The notes under the pieces: generated by a model | The model's database searches: none | Told to the model about the DNA's origin: nothing | What the model saw: only the letters and a program-made list of their open reading frames with translations | Shown: positions 38,006 through 47,377 of the stretch, one piece after another | Position numbering within the stretch: the stretch's first letter is position 1 | Layout of the letters: each line of letters begins with the position of its first letter | Assembly (NCBI RefSeq): GCF_004771005.1 | Contig: NZ_RQHV01000049.1 | Span: 62,001-126,000, forward strand | From: Leptospira ilyithenensis | GTDB lineage: Bacteria > Spirochaetota > Leptospiria > Leptospirales > Leptospiraceae | Direction: 5' to 3' | Length of the DNA stretch: 64,000 nt | Program-made: the position numbers and the translations under genes

Positions 38006-39532
38006 TTACTCAACTCTCATGGAAGGTTTGGTATAGGAATACAATCCATGAACGGAGCCTTGCGCCTGTGCGGACTCGGTTCTTCTTTCAAATCGAACCC
38101 GTCCCGCGCGAAGTGCTGTGTGCAAATCCGTAACGTTTCTAAATCCCATATCCTGGAACGACTGCTTTAAGCCTTGAACCAAATAAGGAATCAAATTCAA
38201 TACAGATCCTTTATCCACAACATAACCGGAGACACCTTGTGCCACTTTGATCTTTTGTGATTCGGAGAAATACCTTTTGTCCCCACCCTTATTCATCGCC
38301 TCCAAACTGGCCATCCCACGATAACGTTTTAGACGAATCCCATTCTCATAAAAATACTCCCCCGGTGCTTCTTTTGTTCCGGCAAACATGGATCCCATCA
38401 TACACATGGAGGCACCGATCGCTAGAGCATTGGCAATGTCTCCGATATTGGAAATCCCACCGTCGGCAATCACCGGAACTCCGTGTTTGGATGCATAATG
38501 AGCTGTTTTATAAACGGCAGTTGCCTGTGCACGCCCCACTGCCATAGTATCCTGAGTGATGCAAATGGAGCCGGGACCCATCCCGATTCTAAGTCCATCG
38601 GCCCCTGCGGCAATCAAATTGGCAGCTTGCCCTTGGGTGACCACATTTCCTGCGATCACATCAATGGCTGGGTAGGTCTTTTTGATAAACTGAATCATTT
38701 CAATTTGGTAGGAAGAATTTCCCTGTGCGGAGTCAATGATGATCACATCCACACCAATTTGGGAAAGAAGAGAAACTCGTTCCAAAGACTCAGGCAAAGT
38801 GGAAATGGCCGCACCCACTCTCAATCTTTTGGTATCATCTTTGGAAGCATGAGGGAACTCTTTGTTCTTTTTCAGATCGCTTCTGCAAATCAGGGCAACG
38901 AGTTTTCCCTGTTTGTCAACGATGGGCAATTTTCCTTTTTTACTCGTACGAAGAATATCATTTGCTTCCTTGAGACTGATGCCTTGGTTTGCAGTGATGA
39001 GCTCCTTTGTCATCACCTTACCAAGCTTAGTGGATCGATCTTGCTCGAAATCCACATCTCTGTTGGTAACGATCCCGACCAATTTGGTATTTGCCGTTCC
39101 GTCTTCGGTAATGGGAATTCCACTGAATCCGTGCCTTTCTTTTACGTCATCCAAATCGGCAACAGTGTGTTCCGGAGAAAGGAGTACCGGATCTTTGATA
39201 AACCCGTTTTCGAATCTTTTTACTTTTCGAACCTGTTCCAACTGCTCTTCGATGGTATTATTATAATGTATTATTCCAATGCCACCCATCAGCGCCTGAG
39301 CGATCGCCATCTCGGATTCCGTTACAGTATCCATAGGCGAACTCATCAGCGGCCGTTTCAGAGAAATATTCTTGGAAAGTTTGGTATCCAGCTCTACATC
39401 GCTCGGATTGAAGTCGATAAAACCTGGCAGGACCAAAAAATCCCGGTAGGTGAGGCCCATATTGACCGAAAAGAGCTCTTCTCCGCTCACTCCGTCTAGG
39501 AGTTCGGTCCCTGGTTGGGGGTGATTTGACAT
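38006..39532 (-). CDS. guaB: IMP dehydrogenase, eukaryotic-like type
   Basis: This 508-residue enzyme oxidises IMP to XMP for guanine nucleotide synthesis. Residues about 112-235 are two CBS domains. The catalytic loop is [11 protein letters not shown] (Cys324). Several details resemble eukaryotic IMPDH rather than typical bacterial GuaB. These are GSICITQ instead of [19 protein letters not shown] in the CBS region, [19 protein letters not shown] at the flap, and a C-terminus with [16 protein letters not shown]. It heads a tight operon with the LolA-like gene and rsmE. Confidence 0.96.
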   Translation of the reverse strand: MSNHPQPGTELLDGVSGEELFSVNMGLTYRDFLVLPGFIDFNPSDVELDTKLSKNISLKRPLMSSPMDTVTESEMAIAQALMGGIGIIHYNNTIEEQLEQVRKVKRFENGFIKDPVLLSPEHTVADLDDVKERHGFSGIPITEDGTANTKLVGIVTNRDVDFEQDRSTKLGKVMTKELITANQGISLKEANDILRTSKKGKLPIVDKQGKLVALICRSDLKKNKEFPHASKDDTKRLRVGAAISTLPESLERVSLLSQIGVDVIIIDSAQGNSSYQIEMIQFIKKTYPAIDVIAGNVVTQGQAANLIAAGADGLRIGMGPGSICITQDTMAVGRAQATAVYKTAHYASKHGVPVIADGGISNIGDIANALAIGASMCMMGSMFAGTKEAPGEYFYENGIRLKRYRGMASLEAMNKGGDKRYFSESQKIKVAQGVSGYVVDKGSVLNLIPYLVQGLKQSFQDMGFRNVTDLHTALRAGRVRFERRTESAQAQGSVHGLYSYTKPSMRVE

Positions 39533-39629
39533 AATTATCCTTCCTTTTTCTACTTTAGGCTAGAAAACTCTCCTTGCAAGAGAATTTCGTTTGTTTTTCG
39601 TCCGATAATTTAGACAAGCACCAACTCAA

Positions 39630-40781
39630 ATGGAAACAATTGAACGTACGAGACGATCTCTAGATGTATTTTCAGACAAGGACAAAAAACTCCACGTACT
39701 GACCAAGTTCCTTTTGAACCAGGAACTCAACATCAAGGACCCGGAAGGCGGTGGGGACATCTGTTATTTGAAAAAAGTAGCAGGAGATGGAACCAAAATT
39801 CTTGTAGGGACCCGCCCTACAACCATCCTCCATGTGGGGCAAAAATTAGTACTTTATAAGATATTGGGCAGATACCTGCACCTGGACTGCACCGTAGAAC
39901 AAGACAAAGGCGATAATCAATATGTGATGGTCTTGGACAAAATTGCGATTGCCAAAAAGGACAGAGAGAGTTCCCGACTTTCCGTTCCACCCGGTTCCGT
40001 ATGGATCACAAACATCATATCCAGCAAGGCAAAGATCGAAACGGATATGTTTAACGTTCCCACTGCGGTAAAAGTGAGTTTTGAAGATTATGAAAACAGG
40101 CTCCATGGGAAATGCGATTTCATTAAAATTTCCACTTTTACATCGGACGATCCCGAAAAGATAAGACGCGTTAAACTAACAAAAAAAATACTTCTGATCG
40201 AAGATACCCAAAAAGCAGAATCTTATGAAACAGCACCGACAGAAGATTTTATTGTATTTTCGGAAGAAATCGATTCCGACATCCAGCAACAAATGAACCA
40301 ATTCAGAAATCAGAAAGTGATTTCCGAACTGATACTTCCCGTACTTTATCTGAATGACGATGATGAATCCATTCCGATCGGTTACATCCAAATGCAAAGC
40401 AAAACGGAAACATTCGACTTGGTAAAAGCAATGGAAACAAAAACTTTGGCTTTCGAAATGGTCGATCGGATCAGACACTCTAACTTAGTTAAGGTGGAAG
40501 GAAAGTATCCGGTTCTTGACATCTCGGAAGGCGGGATCAAAGTAAAAATCGATCATCCTGATCTTTTACAAAGCATTCCGAAACTCAGCGGATTTCATTT
40601 TGATATTTTCTTTCGGATGCAATCCCCTCTTACCGCTTTCGGAATGATCAAGTCCATTCAAAAAGACCAGGAAGGATTTTTAACCGTAGGGCTTTCTCTT
40701 GCGGGTCACTCTTCCAGGCATGGGGAGAAAAAAAGATTTTTGGAGAATGTTGAGATCTTAAGAAAACAAATAGGAAAATAA
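39630..40781 (+). CDS. DUF1577-like protein with a PilZ-like end
   Basis: This 383-residue cytoplasmic protein looks like the Leptospira-typical DUF1577 family; I assign this from memory of its general pattern. The C-terminal part (about 290-375) holds YPVLDISEGGIKVKIDHPDL, followed by FHFDIFFRMQSPLTAFGMI, which fits a PilZ-type barrel. The usual RxxxR c-di-GMP motif is not clear. It is divergent from guaB and convergent with the radical SAM gene. An EAL protein nearby would make c-di-GMP signalling a reasonable guess. Confidence 0.65.
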   Translation: METIERTRRSLDVFSDKDKKLHVLTKFLLNQELNIKDPEGGGDICYLKKVAGDGTKILVGTRPTTILHVGQKLVLYKILGRYLHLDCTVEQDKGDNQYVMVLDKIAIAKKDRESSRLSVPPGSVWITNIISSKAKIETDMFNVPTAVKVSFEDYENRLHGKCDFIKISTFTSDDPEKIRRVKLTKKILLIEDTQKAESYETAPTEDFIVFSEEIDSDIQQQMNQFRNQKVISELILPVLYLNDDDESIPIGYIQMQSKTETFDLVKAMETKTLAFEMVDRIRHSNLVKVEGKYPVLDISEGGIKVKIDHPDLLQSIPKLSGFHFDIFFRMQSPLTAFGMIKSIQKDQEGFLTVGLSLAGHSSRHGEKKRFLENVEILRKQIGK

Positions 40782-40788
40782 AATCGCC

Positions 40789-42711
40789 CTATGTTTCTCC
40801 ATATTCCAAAACCTCGGTAGACCATTTCCTTTCCAAATCCCGAACGGCAAAGGAAACAGCTTCCGGATCCGACTTTTCCTGCAAATGTTTCCAAATTCTA
40901 TCTTCTACCGTTTGATCGGAAATCCATGCAAAAGGCAATGTGACGCCTAACATTTCCGCATGGCCTGACGCAAAATCGGAATTCATTTCCCGATACAAAA
41001 CAACTGACTCCGCTCTTTCCATTTGTTTTTGCCAAGCCGGACTAGTCACGGCATCTTTCTTTAAAACAAAGATCAATCTACGTTGCATATTTTCCCCACG
41101 GTGTGCGAGTGCACGGGAAAGATAACTCGGGTTTGCTTCCCGTATACGGGCTTCCAAAAATCCGATCAAATCCAAAGAAACTTCCCTTTCCATATAAAAA
41201 ACGAAATCCATTGTACAGAAAGGATCAACTCCCAAGCGAACATCCATTAGTTTGCGAATGGAATCTTTTTTGGATTCGAAATCTTTACTCATAAACCAAA
41301 CGGATTGGTGTCTTGCTCCCGGCAATTTCGCCTTCGAAATCAAATAGGAAAGATCCACCCGATCCAAATCAAAATCATATCTATCTCTGATGTTCTTATC
41401 CGGAACGCATAGGAAAGGTCTAGGAAATTCATCCAATCTTCGGTCCAAGAGATCCTCGGCAAGATACAGACTGTCCACCAATTGGTCCGGGGAAAAATCA
41501 GCGGTTCGAATGATTCTGTAAGGCGGGGCCATAAGGTAATGCAAACCTTCCGATTCCGCATCCCTTCTCATCGCAGTACCGGGAAGGACTGACAACGGAA
41601 ATGCCTGTACCCATTCACCGAGACCATGTTCCAGAAAAAAATGAATTCCTCTTTCCACATCCTCCGGTTTGTCACCCGGAAGACCGATGATCAGATCCAA
41701 AAGCAAATCAATCCCTTCGCCCGCGAGCATCTTTGCCACTTCGGCTACTTTTGCCGGATCTCCATACCGTTTAACGCGCTTTAACGTTTCACGGTTTACG
41801 GACTGCATTCCCAATTCAATCCGGTTGAACCCTGCTTTTCTCAATTTGTTTGCAAGCTTTGGTGTCACACCTTCCGAACGAAGTTCGGCAAACATGGACA
41901 TCTGCCCGTCCGAATTCACCTCTGCTATCGCATCCAGAAAAGCATCAAAACCCGGTCTGTGATTGAAAGTAGGATCAAGGAAAACCAGCTCCTTCGCACC
42001 TTGGTCTTTTAAGGAACGAATCAATTTGATGGTTTCTCCGATATCAAGGGTTCTCAGATTCTGAGAAGACTTGGGATAAAAACAATAAGTACAGGAAGAT
42101 TTGCATCCTCTCACGGTCTCAAGATAAGTCGACCTTTTGGGATCTACTTTCAGAAATCCGTTGGTATATGGCGACGGAAAATCAGTAAGTGGAAAATCGG
42201 GAGAAAGCTCTCGGGAGAAAGTTCCCATTTTTCCGAAAGAATTCCTATAGGCGATATTTTCAATTCCGTCTAACGGAGACTTGTCGAGTAACGTCTTCAT
42301 TAATTTTGCAAAACTATGTTCCGCCTCTCCGCTCACCGCTATATCATAACCTTCTTCCGAAAGCACAAATGGGTTGTCGTGATTTACCTCAGGCCCCCCG
42401 ATGATGATTTTCGATTTGGGTGATTTTTTTTTGATCTCCCGGGCAAGGTGCAAACTTCTTTCAGTATTCCAAAGATAAAGGGAAAACCCGACGAAGGCAG
42501 GTTCGTCTTTTGCAATATGATTTGCAAGTTCTTCATCCCCCATAACATCTGTTTCATCAGGAGAAAGGACTTCCGTGTGCAGACCCGATTTGCCTAGCCC
42601 GGATAATTCCAGTGAGCTTGCAAGAGTTCCGGCCGCAAGAGGAACATTTCCGGTAGCCGCATAATAGGAAGGCGGAGGAACAGGTAGTTGGATGAGTTTG
42701 AGAGTTGCCAA
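40789..42711 (-). CDS. B12-binding-domain radical SAM protein
   Basis: This 640-residue protein has an N-terminal cobalamin-binding-like Rossmann domain (about 1-150; GFSLYLWNTE, IIIGGPEV). The radical SAM cluster is RGCKSSCTYC (Cys203, Cys207, Cys210). The barrel follows with VFLDPTFNHRP and RIELGMQSVNRETLKRV. A long C-terminal region (about 430-640) is unassigned. This class modifies unactivated carbons or carries out anaerobic methylation. No substrate gene is next to it. The 3' end is eight bases from the DUF1577-like gene, and the EAL gene lies 54 bases upstream on the same strand. Confidence 0.9.
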   Translation of the reverse strand: MATLKLIQLPVPPPSYYAATGNVPLAAGTLASSLELSGLGKSGLHTEVLSPDETDVMGDEELANHIAKDEPAFVGFSLYLWNTERSLHLAREIKKKSPKSKIIIGGPEVNHDNPFVLSEEGYDIAVSGEAEHSFAKLMKTLLDKSPLDGIENIAYRNSFGKMGTFSRELSPDFPLTDFPSPYTNGFLKVDPKRSTYLETVRGCKSSCTYCFYPKSSQNLRTLDIGETIKLIRSLKDQGAKELVFLDPTFNHRPGFDAFLDAIAEVNSDGQMSMFAELRSEGVTPKLANKLRKAGFNRIELGMQSVNRETLKRVKRYGDPAKVAEVAKMLAGEGIDLLLDLIIGLPGDKPEDVERGIHFFLEHGLGEWVQAFPLSVLPGTAMRRDAESEGLHYLMAPPYRIIRTADFSPDQLVDSLYLAEDLLDRRLDEFPRPFLCVPDKNIRDRYDFDLDRVDLSYLISKAKLPGARHQSVWFMSKDFESKKDSIRKLMDVRLGVDPFCTMDFVFYMEREVSLDLIGFLEARIREANPSYLSRALAHRGENMQRRLIFVLKKDAVTSPAWQKQMERAESVVLYREMNSDFASGHAEMLGVTLPFAWISDQTVEDRIWKHLQEKSDPEAVSFAVRDLERKWSTEVLEYGET

Positions 42712-42765
42712 GTAATCCTCTATTCGTCATACAAACGGAGAATGAAAGATTGGCAAAAACTTTCC

Positions 42766-44049
42766 CTAACGGGAAACCACTATATCGATAAAGAGGATTA
42801 AATTTTCTCCGAAATCCCTGGAAAATGTACGCAACATCACATTGTCGGTGATGTCATGATAAACGGGGGAAATCGCCCAGGAGTCTTCGCTCGTTCTGGA
42901 TTTATGTATATGTTCGAAAAAATAAGGTCTCCAGGACCAGTTTTTCCCCAAATAACCGTAGTCAGCTAACATCCCTTTTTTGGAATCATGAATATAATTG
43001 GGAGAAATCTGAAACCCCAGAAGATTGGTAATGTACATTCTGAAAAAGTCCCTGTCTTTGGAAATTTCCGAATCCGGTTTGCCTGTCCATTCATAGACCC
43101 CGTCCGTATTATCAAAGCCCAGAGTGATCTTGGATAGTTTTTCCTTCCACTTTGTTTCCCATTCGATTTCGGCATTCATCTCTTCGTTTTTTCTTTCATG
43201 AAAATATTCCAAAGACCGGCTCATTTCGGAACGAAAAGCAAATCTCTTCGCAAACTCTTTTTCCGGTTTGGAAAAATAATAACCTTGTATATAACGTGCG
43301 CCGTAATTGAGAGAATTATAAAGTTCGTCATTCGACTCGATTCCTTCGAACAAAAGAGAACTGCCGAGAGACTCTCCCAATTTGGAAAGATTCAATAAAA
43401 TCTCTTTAAAATTTCTTGAAAATGTGGATCTACGTAACATCTGTAAGTCGACTTTGATGATTTCAGGATGATATAAACCGATCCGATCCAGGTTGGAAGC
43501 CTCGGAACCTGCGTCATCAACTGCAATACTAAATCCTTCGTTTCGGTACAGGCTGAGAAGCGGCTTTAGAATTTCCAAATTATGTTCGAATCTTTCCTCG
43601 GTTATCTCTATCACGATGCGAGTGGGATCAATTCCAAGTTCTCTCACCTTCTGAATCGTAAAGGGAAGTTTTGCAGGAAAATTTTTTAAAAAATCGAACA
43701 TCAGATGTGGGGAAACATTGATGAACAGTTTGGTTTCCGGAGGTGCTTCCTCCTTAAACTTTTGTAAGGCGAGATAACGAATCTCTCTATCGATTTTCTT
43801 TTTGATCCGAAACAGATCGCCGGTTCTGTTGACTGATTGGCCCGGGCCGCGCGCCTGATCGAATGCAAGAAAGAACGGACCTAGAGACTCAAGGCCTGTG
43901 TCCGTTACCAGACGACCCAGTACCTCATAGCCGAAAATGCCAGTGGATTCCGAGGATAAAATGGGTTGGAAAACAGGCACAATCCTTCCAGAACCCAACC
44001 AAATTTCCCATTCCTCTGAATTTTTACGTGTTCTCTCTTCCAAAATCAT
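42766..44049 (-). CDS. EAL-domain phosphodiesterase with C-terminal sensory domain
   Basis: This 427-residue protein has an EAL domain at about residues 20-265. The signature is EVL (Glu42) rather than EAL. Other catalytic positions are present: FINVSPHL (Asn), VIEITEE (Glu), VAVDDAGS (two Asp), IIKVDLQ (Lys), FEGIESNDE (Glu) and QGYYFSKP (Gln). I therefore expect c-di-GMP hydrolysis. Residues about 300-427 resemble the PAS/Cache-like C-terminal domain of YkuI (FFRMYITNLLGFQISPNY, WSWRPYFFEH). No membrane helix. It is upstream of the radical SAM gene. Confidence 0.9.
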   Translation of the reverse strand: MILEERTRKNSEEWEIWLGSGRIVPVFQPILSSESTGIFGYEVLGRLVTDTGLESLGPFFLAFDQARGPGQSVNRTGDLFRIKKKIDREIRYLALQKFKEEAPPETKLFINVSPHLMFDFLKNFPAKLPFTIQKVRELGIDPTRIVIEITEERFEHNLEILKPLLSLYRNEGFSIAVDDAGSEASNLDRIGLYHPEIIKVDLQMLRRSTFSRNFKEILLNLSKLGESLGSSLLFEGIESNDELYNSLNYGARYIQGYYFSKPEKEFAKRFAFRSEMSRSLEYFHERKNEEMNAEIEWETKWKEKLSKITLGFDNTDGVYEWTGKPDSEISKDRDFFRMYITNLLGFQISPNYIHDSKKGMLADYGYLGKNWSWRPYFFEHIHKSRTSEDSWAISPVYHDITDNVMLRTFSRDFGENLILFIDIVVSR

Positions 44050-44270
44050 GTTTTATTCTACCAAAGGAATGCAAGAAAGGTACCAATGAGTAAGAGCTCA
44101 CAAACTTTAATCAAATTGCCCAAATTCCAAACAAGGGAAAATAGCGGCCGCGCAAAGTCGCGCAAATTGCCTTTTTTTTAGACAAATTGATTTCTGATAT
44201 AGGGAAAACTCTTAGCATTTTGAAAATGACTTGGACAGAAAGGATTCTATAAAGGAATGGAGCGATTAGG

Positions 44271-46238
44271 ATGTTTTATTATACGAAGTATTGCGTTACC
44301 TTACTTTCGATCCTTTACTTTTTCTTTAGCCCCACATCCCACCCCATTTTCCGGTTTGAAATCTTTGCCGCGACCCTTACGGTTGCTTTTGTATTTTCCA
44401 TCTACGCCTATTTTTATCTCAAATCAGACCCGAAAAAAATTTTAGATTTAATCCTGTTCTTAGTTTTGCTCGGACTCTCGGCAGTCAAGTGGGGGGAGTA
44501 CGACCCACTCCGAGTCCTTCCGGAAAAAGCATCTGTGAAACTAACATTTCTCTTTTGGGCGGTTCTGCTCATTTATCATTTTAAAAAGGCACGAAACTCC
44601 GAATCATTTACAAAGCTCGGTTCCATTATAGCGATCTTTCCGAATATAGCACTCACAGCTTACAATCCGAACGCGATCGTACCGGTTTGTTTGGGTCTGG
44701 GTTACGGACTTTTACCAAAAGATCTTTCCCAATTTCATTTTCCAAAGACCAGATCAAAAACCTTTCTCGTCCTGATCTTATTTATTTTATCCGCGTTTAT
44801 ATCCACCTGGCGCGGCCTTGATCCCGAAAACGGTCTATTGCAATTTTATCTGTTTCTAATCGGCGGACTCGTCCTCGTCAGAGGATATTATTTGGATTCG
44901 GACGAAAAGGAAAAAGTATTATCCTGGTTAGGTTATGTATATTACATACAATGCTTGTTTTTTATTTTAAAATTAAGTCTGGATACCGGATTCGAATACA
45001 ATTTCAATCGGAGCAGTTTTTATCATATTCCAGTGAGCCTTCTCGGTGCAAATTCGGCGATCTTTGCTTGTTTATTTTTAGTCCAGTTTATCAGAAAACC
45101 TACGGTTATGGAAAAAACGTACAATGCGTTCGGCCTGGGAATTGCATTGTTGTTTTTGGGAATCTCCAGCTCAAGGAGTTCCATTCTAATGTTTATTTGT
45201 TTTGCAATTTTTATATTCGGAATACTTGTCAGAAAAAAATTTAAAATCCATCATTTGTTTCTTTTGATCTTAGCCGTTTTTATTCTAATATTTTTCAGCC
45301 AATTCAACGATAAAAAACTGATCAACCTGGACTCGATAAACATCCGTTTGATGATATGGAAATTTCATATTACGAATACTTTGCATATCTCGCCTTTGTT
45401 CGGATTCGGATTATTTCCTGAAAGCCAGCTATTGTTTTTGGATACGAATCCGGATAGTTCTTCGCATTACCAAACCATACTGGATTATGTGAATGAATTC
45501 AAATCGTTTCCAGTAGCCCATAGCCTTTTTATCCAGTTATTCAGTTCTCTCGGAATGGTAGGAATCATCCTATTGGTTATTTTACTTTTTTTATGGATCA
45601 AAAAGGTTTTGTCTGTCGTGTTTGTACAAAACGAAAGGACACATCGGTACGTACTTCTGGGCATCAGTTTGGTATGGCTTATTCACGAAATATTCGATTT
45701 TAATTCTTTTGAAATTCCGAATCTATATGCGATTTTACTGATTCTGGGAATCGGTTTGGATCCGAAAGAAGATGTAGAACAAATCGAACCTATGGAAAAG
45801 AAAATTTTTCTCGTCTTACTTCTGGGATTCGCATCTCTGTTTTTTTATAAAGCCTTACAATGGAATGAAACGGAAAGTTACATCCGCAAATGGACCAAAT
45901 TATACCAAACTTCCAATTTTGAATTTTTTCAGTACAATTCGAAACACAAGTTCGCTCATTTGCCGGAAGAGCCGGTAGAAATAGAAACCTGGAGGGAGTA
46001 TTTTTTAGGAAAAAGATACATTCATCTTCAAATGGCGCGGGCAAAACATCAAAAATCGCCTATCTATTCCCATTACCTAACCCTTTGTTTTAACAAAACA
46101 AATCAAAAAGCATTTTGTTATTCCGAGTTATATGATCTATTGAATGAGGAGAAAGGCAATCAAAGACTACTTCCTTTTATCAAAGCCATCCTATCCATAC
46201 ATGACCCCTATAAAATATATCTGAGCCGAAAACAATGA
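44271..46238 (+). CDS. O-antigen polymerase/ligase-like membrane protein
   Basis: This 655-residue protein has about twelve hydrophobic helices. It carries Wzy/WaaL-type features: SSSRSSILMFICFAIFIF, GFGLFPES, and PVAHSLFIQLFSSLGMVGIILLVILLFLW, where the conserved-His loop precedes a helix. A soluble tail follows (about 555-655). Such proteins join or extend lipid-linked sugar chains in the periplasm. It overlaps the GT2 gene by four bases (ATGA). Exact role, polymerase or ligase, cannot be decided. The start follows a GGAG at about ten bases. Confidence 0.8.
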   Translation: MFYYTKYCVTLLSILYFFFSPTSHPIFRFEIFAATLTVAFVFSIYAYFYLKSDPKKILDLILFLVLLGLSAVKWGEYDPLRVLPEKASVKLTFLFWAVLLIYHFKKARNSESFTKLGSIIAIFPNIALTAYNPNAIVPVCLGLGYGLLPKDLSQFHFPKTRSKTFLVLILFILSAFISTWRGLDPENGLLQFYLFLIGGLVLVRGYYLDSDEKEKVLSWLGYVYYIQCLFFILKLSLDTGFEYNFNRSSFYHIPVSLLGANSAIFACLFLVQFIRKPTVMEKTYNAFGLGIALLFLGISSSRSSILMFICFAIFIFGILVRKKFKIHHLFLLILAVFILIFFSQFNDKKLINLDSINIRLMIWKFHITNTLHISPLFGFGLFPESQLLFLDTNPDSSSHYQTILDYVNEFKSFPVAHSLFIQLFSSLGMVGIILLVILLFLWIKKVLSVVFVQNERTHRYVLLGISLVWLIHEIFDFNSFEIPNLYAILLILGIGLDPKEDVEQIEPMEKKIFLVLLLGFASLFFYKALQWNETESYIRKWTKLYQTSNFEFFQYNSKHKFAHLPEEPVEIETWREYFLGKRYIHLQMARAKHQKSPIYSHYLTLCFNKTNQKAFCYSELYDLLNEEKGNQRLLPFIKAILSIHDPYKIYLSRKQ

Positions 46239-47371
46239 AAAAAAAATCCGTTAGTTTTGTAATTCCCTGTTTGAATGAAGAGCAAACTCTTCCTTACGTT
46301 TTGACAAAGTTGGTAAAAGTCAAAAAAGATCTAAGCACAAATTTTGATGTTGAAATCTTGGTTTCAGACAACGGGAGCACCGACAAATCGGCGCAAGTTG
46401 CCAAATCCTTCGGAGCAAAAGTGGTTCCTTGTGCTACCAAAGGTTACGGCGCCGCCTTGGATTCGGGAATACGGAACGCAAAAAGCGAAATCATAGTTTT
46501 TGCCGATGCCGATGATACTTATGATTTTTTAGAGGCACCTGCGCTCATCCAAAGTCTTGTGCAAGGCAATTATGATATGGTGATCGGTTCCAGGTTGGAT
46601 GGAAAGATCCACAAAGGGGCAATGCCGTTTTTGCACAGATATCTGGGAACTCCTGTGATCAACTTCATCATCAATTTATTATATGCGAAAAGAACAAAGA
46701 TCAGAGATTCCAACTCCGGTTTCAGATGTTTTACCAAAGAAGCTTATCTCTCCTGGAATGTAAAAAGTACAGGAATGGAATTCGCGTCGGAACTTTTGAT
46801 CCAATCACTGCTTCATGAATCCAAAATCCATCATGTTCCCGTTTCCCTTTGGCCGGACAAAGAAGGTAGAATTCCTCACCTGAAAACATGGAGAGACGGA
46901 ATGCGTCATCTGCTTCGCATCCTGTTCTATGCTCCCCATCTTTTTGAATGGACGGGGATCGGGCTTTTTTTACTATCTTACAGCAATCTACTCATAGGAA
47001 CGTTTACTGGAATCGTACATTTTGACGGATTCAATCTATACGGCGGTCATTCGATGATCGTATTTTCCTTCTTCAGTATCATGGGAGTTCAGATTTGGGG
47101 TACGGGACTTTCTATCGCTACCAAACAAAATAGAATATCAAAATACTATAAAAAACTATTGGAACTTCCCGAAGACAAACTATTCCTCTTTGCATTGTTC
47201 GGCGCTTTGACTTTGATTTCCTCTTTGGCTTATACGATCATTCAATGGAAAAAAAACCAATACCAGTTTATCAACTTTGAGCATCAGCTGCTATTCCTCA
47301 CAACGACGAGTCTTTCTATTTTTGTAATCACCTTCCAAACCGTTTCCGCTCATATCATGAAACGGGAATGA
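46235..47371 (+). CDS. family 2 glycosyltransferase, membrane-anchored
   Basis: This 378-residue protein has a GT-A domain (SFVIPCLNEEQTLPYVL, VSDNGSTDKSA, GYGAALDSG, VFADADDTYDF with the metal-binding Asp box) over about residues 1-230. Four hydrophobic helices follow (about 245-378). This arrangement matches dolichol-phosphate-mannose-type or undecaprenyl-phosphate sugar transferases. It would supply lipid-linked sugars for the neighbouring membrane glycosyltransferase. It overlaps the upstream gene and lies six bases before the next. Confidence 0.9.
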   Translation: MKKKSVSFVIPCLNEEQTLPYVLTKLVKVKKDLSTNFDVEILVSDNGSTDKSAQVAKSFGAKVVPCATKGYGAALDSGIRNAKSEIIVFADADDTYDFLEAPALIQSLVQGNYDMVIGSRLDGKIHKGAMPFLHRYLGTPVINFIINLLYAKRTKIRDSNSGFRCFTKEAYLSWNVKSTGMEFASELLIQSLLHESKIHHVPVSLWPDKEGRIPHLKTWRDGMRHLLRILFYAPHLFEWTGIGLFLLSYSNLLIGTFTGIVHFDGFNLYGGHSMIVFSFFSIMGVQIWGTGLSIATKQNRISKYYKKLLELPEDKLFLFALFGALTLISSLAYTIIQWKKNQYQFINFEHQLLFLTTTSLSIFVITFQTVSAHIMKRE

Positions 47372-47377
47372 TGTTTT

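Noticed and set aside
38483..39499. 338-residue open frame antisense to guaB
   Set aside because: It lies wholly inside a clearly conserved gene on the other strand, has Cys/His/Phe-rich noise-like composition and no ribosome site. It is a codon-bias shadow.
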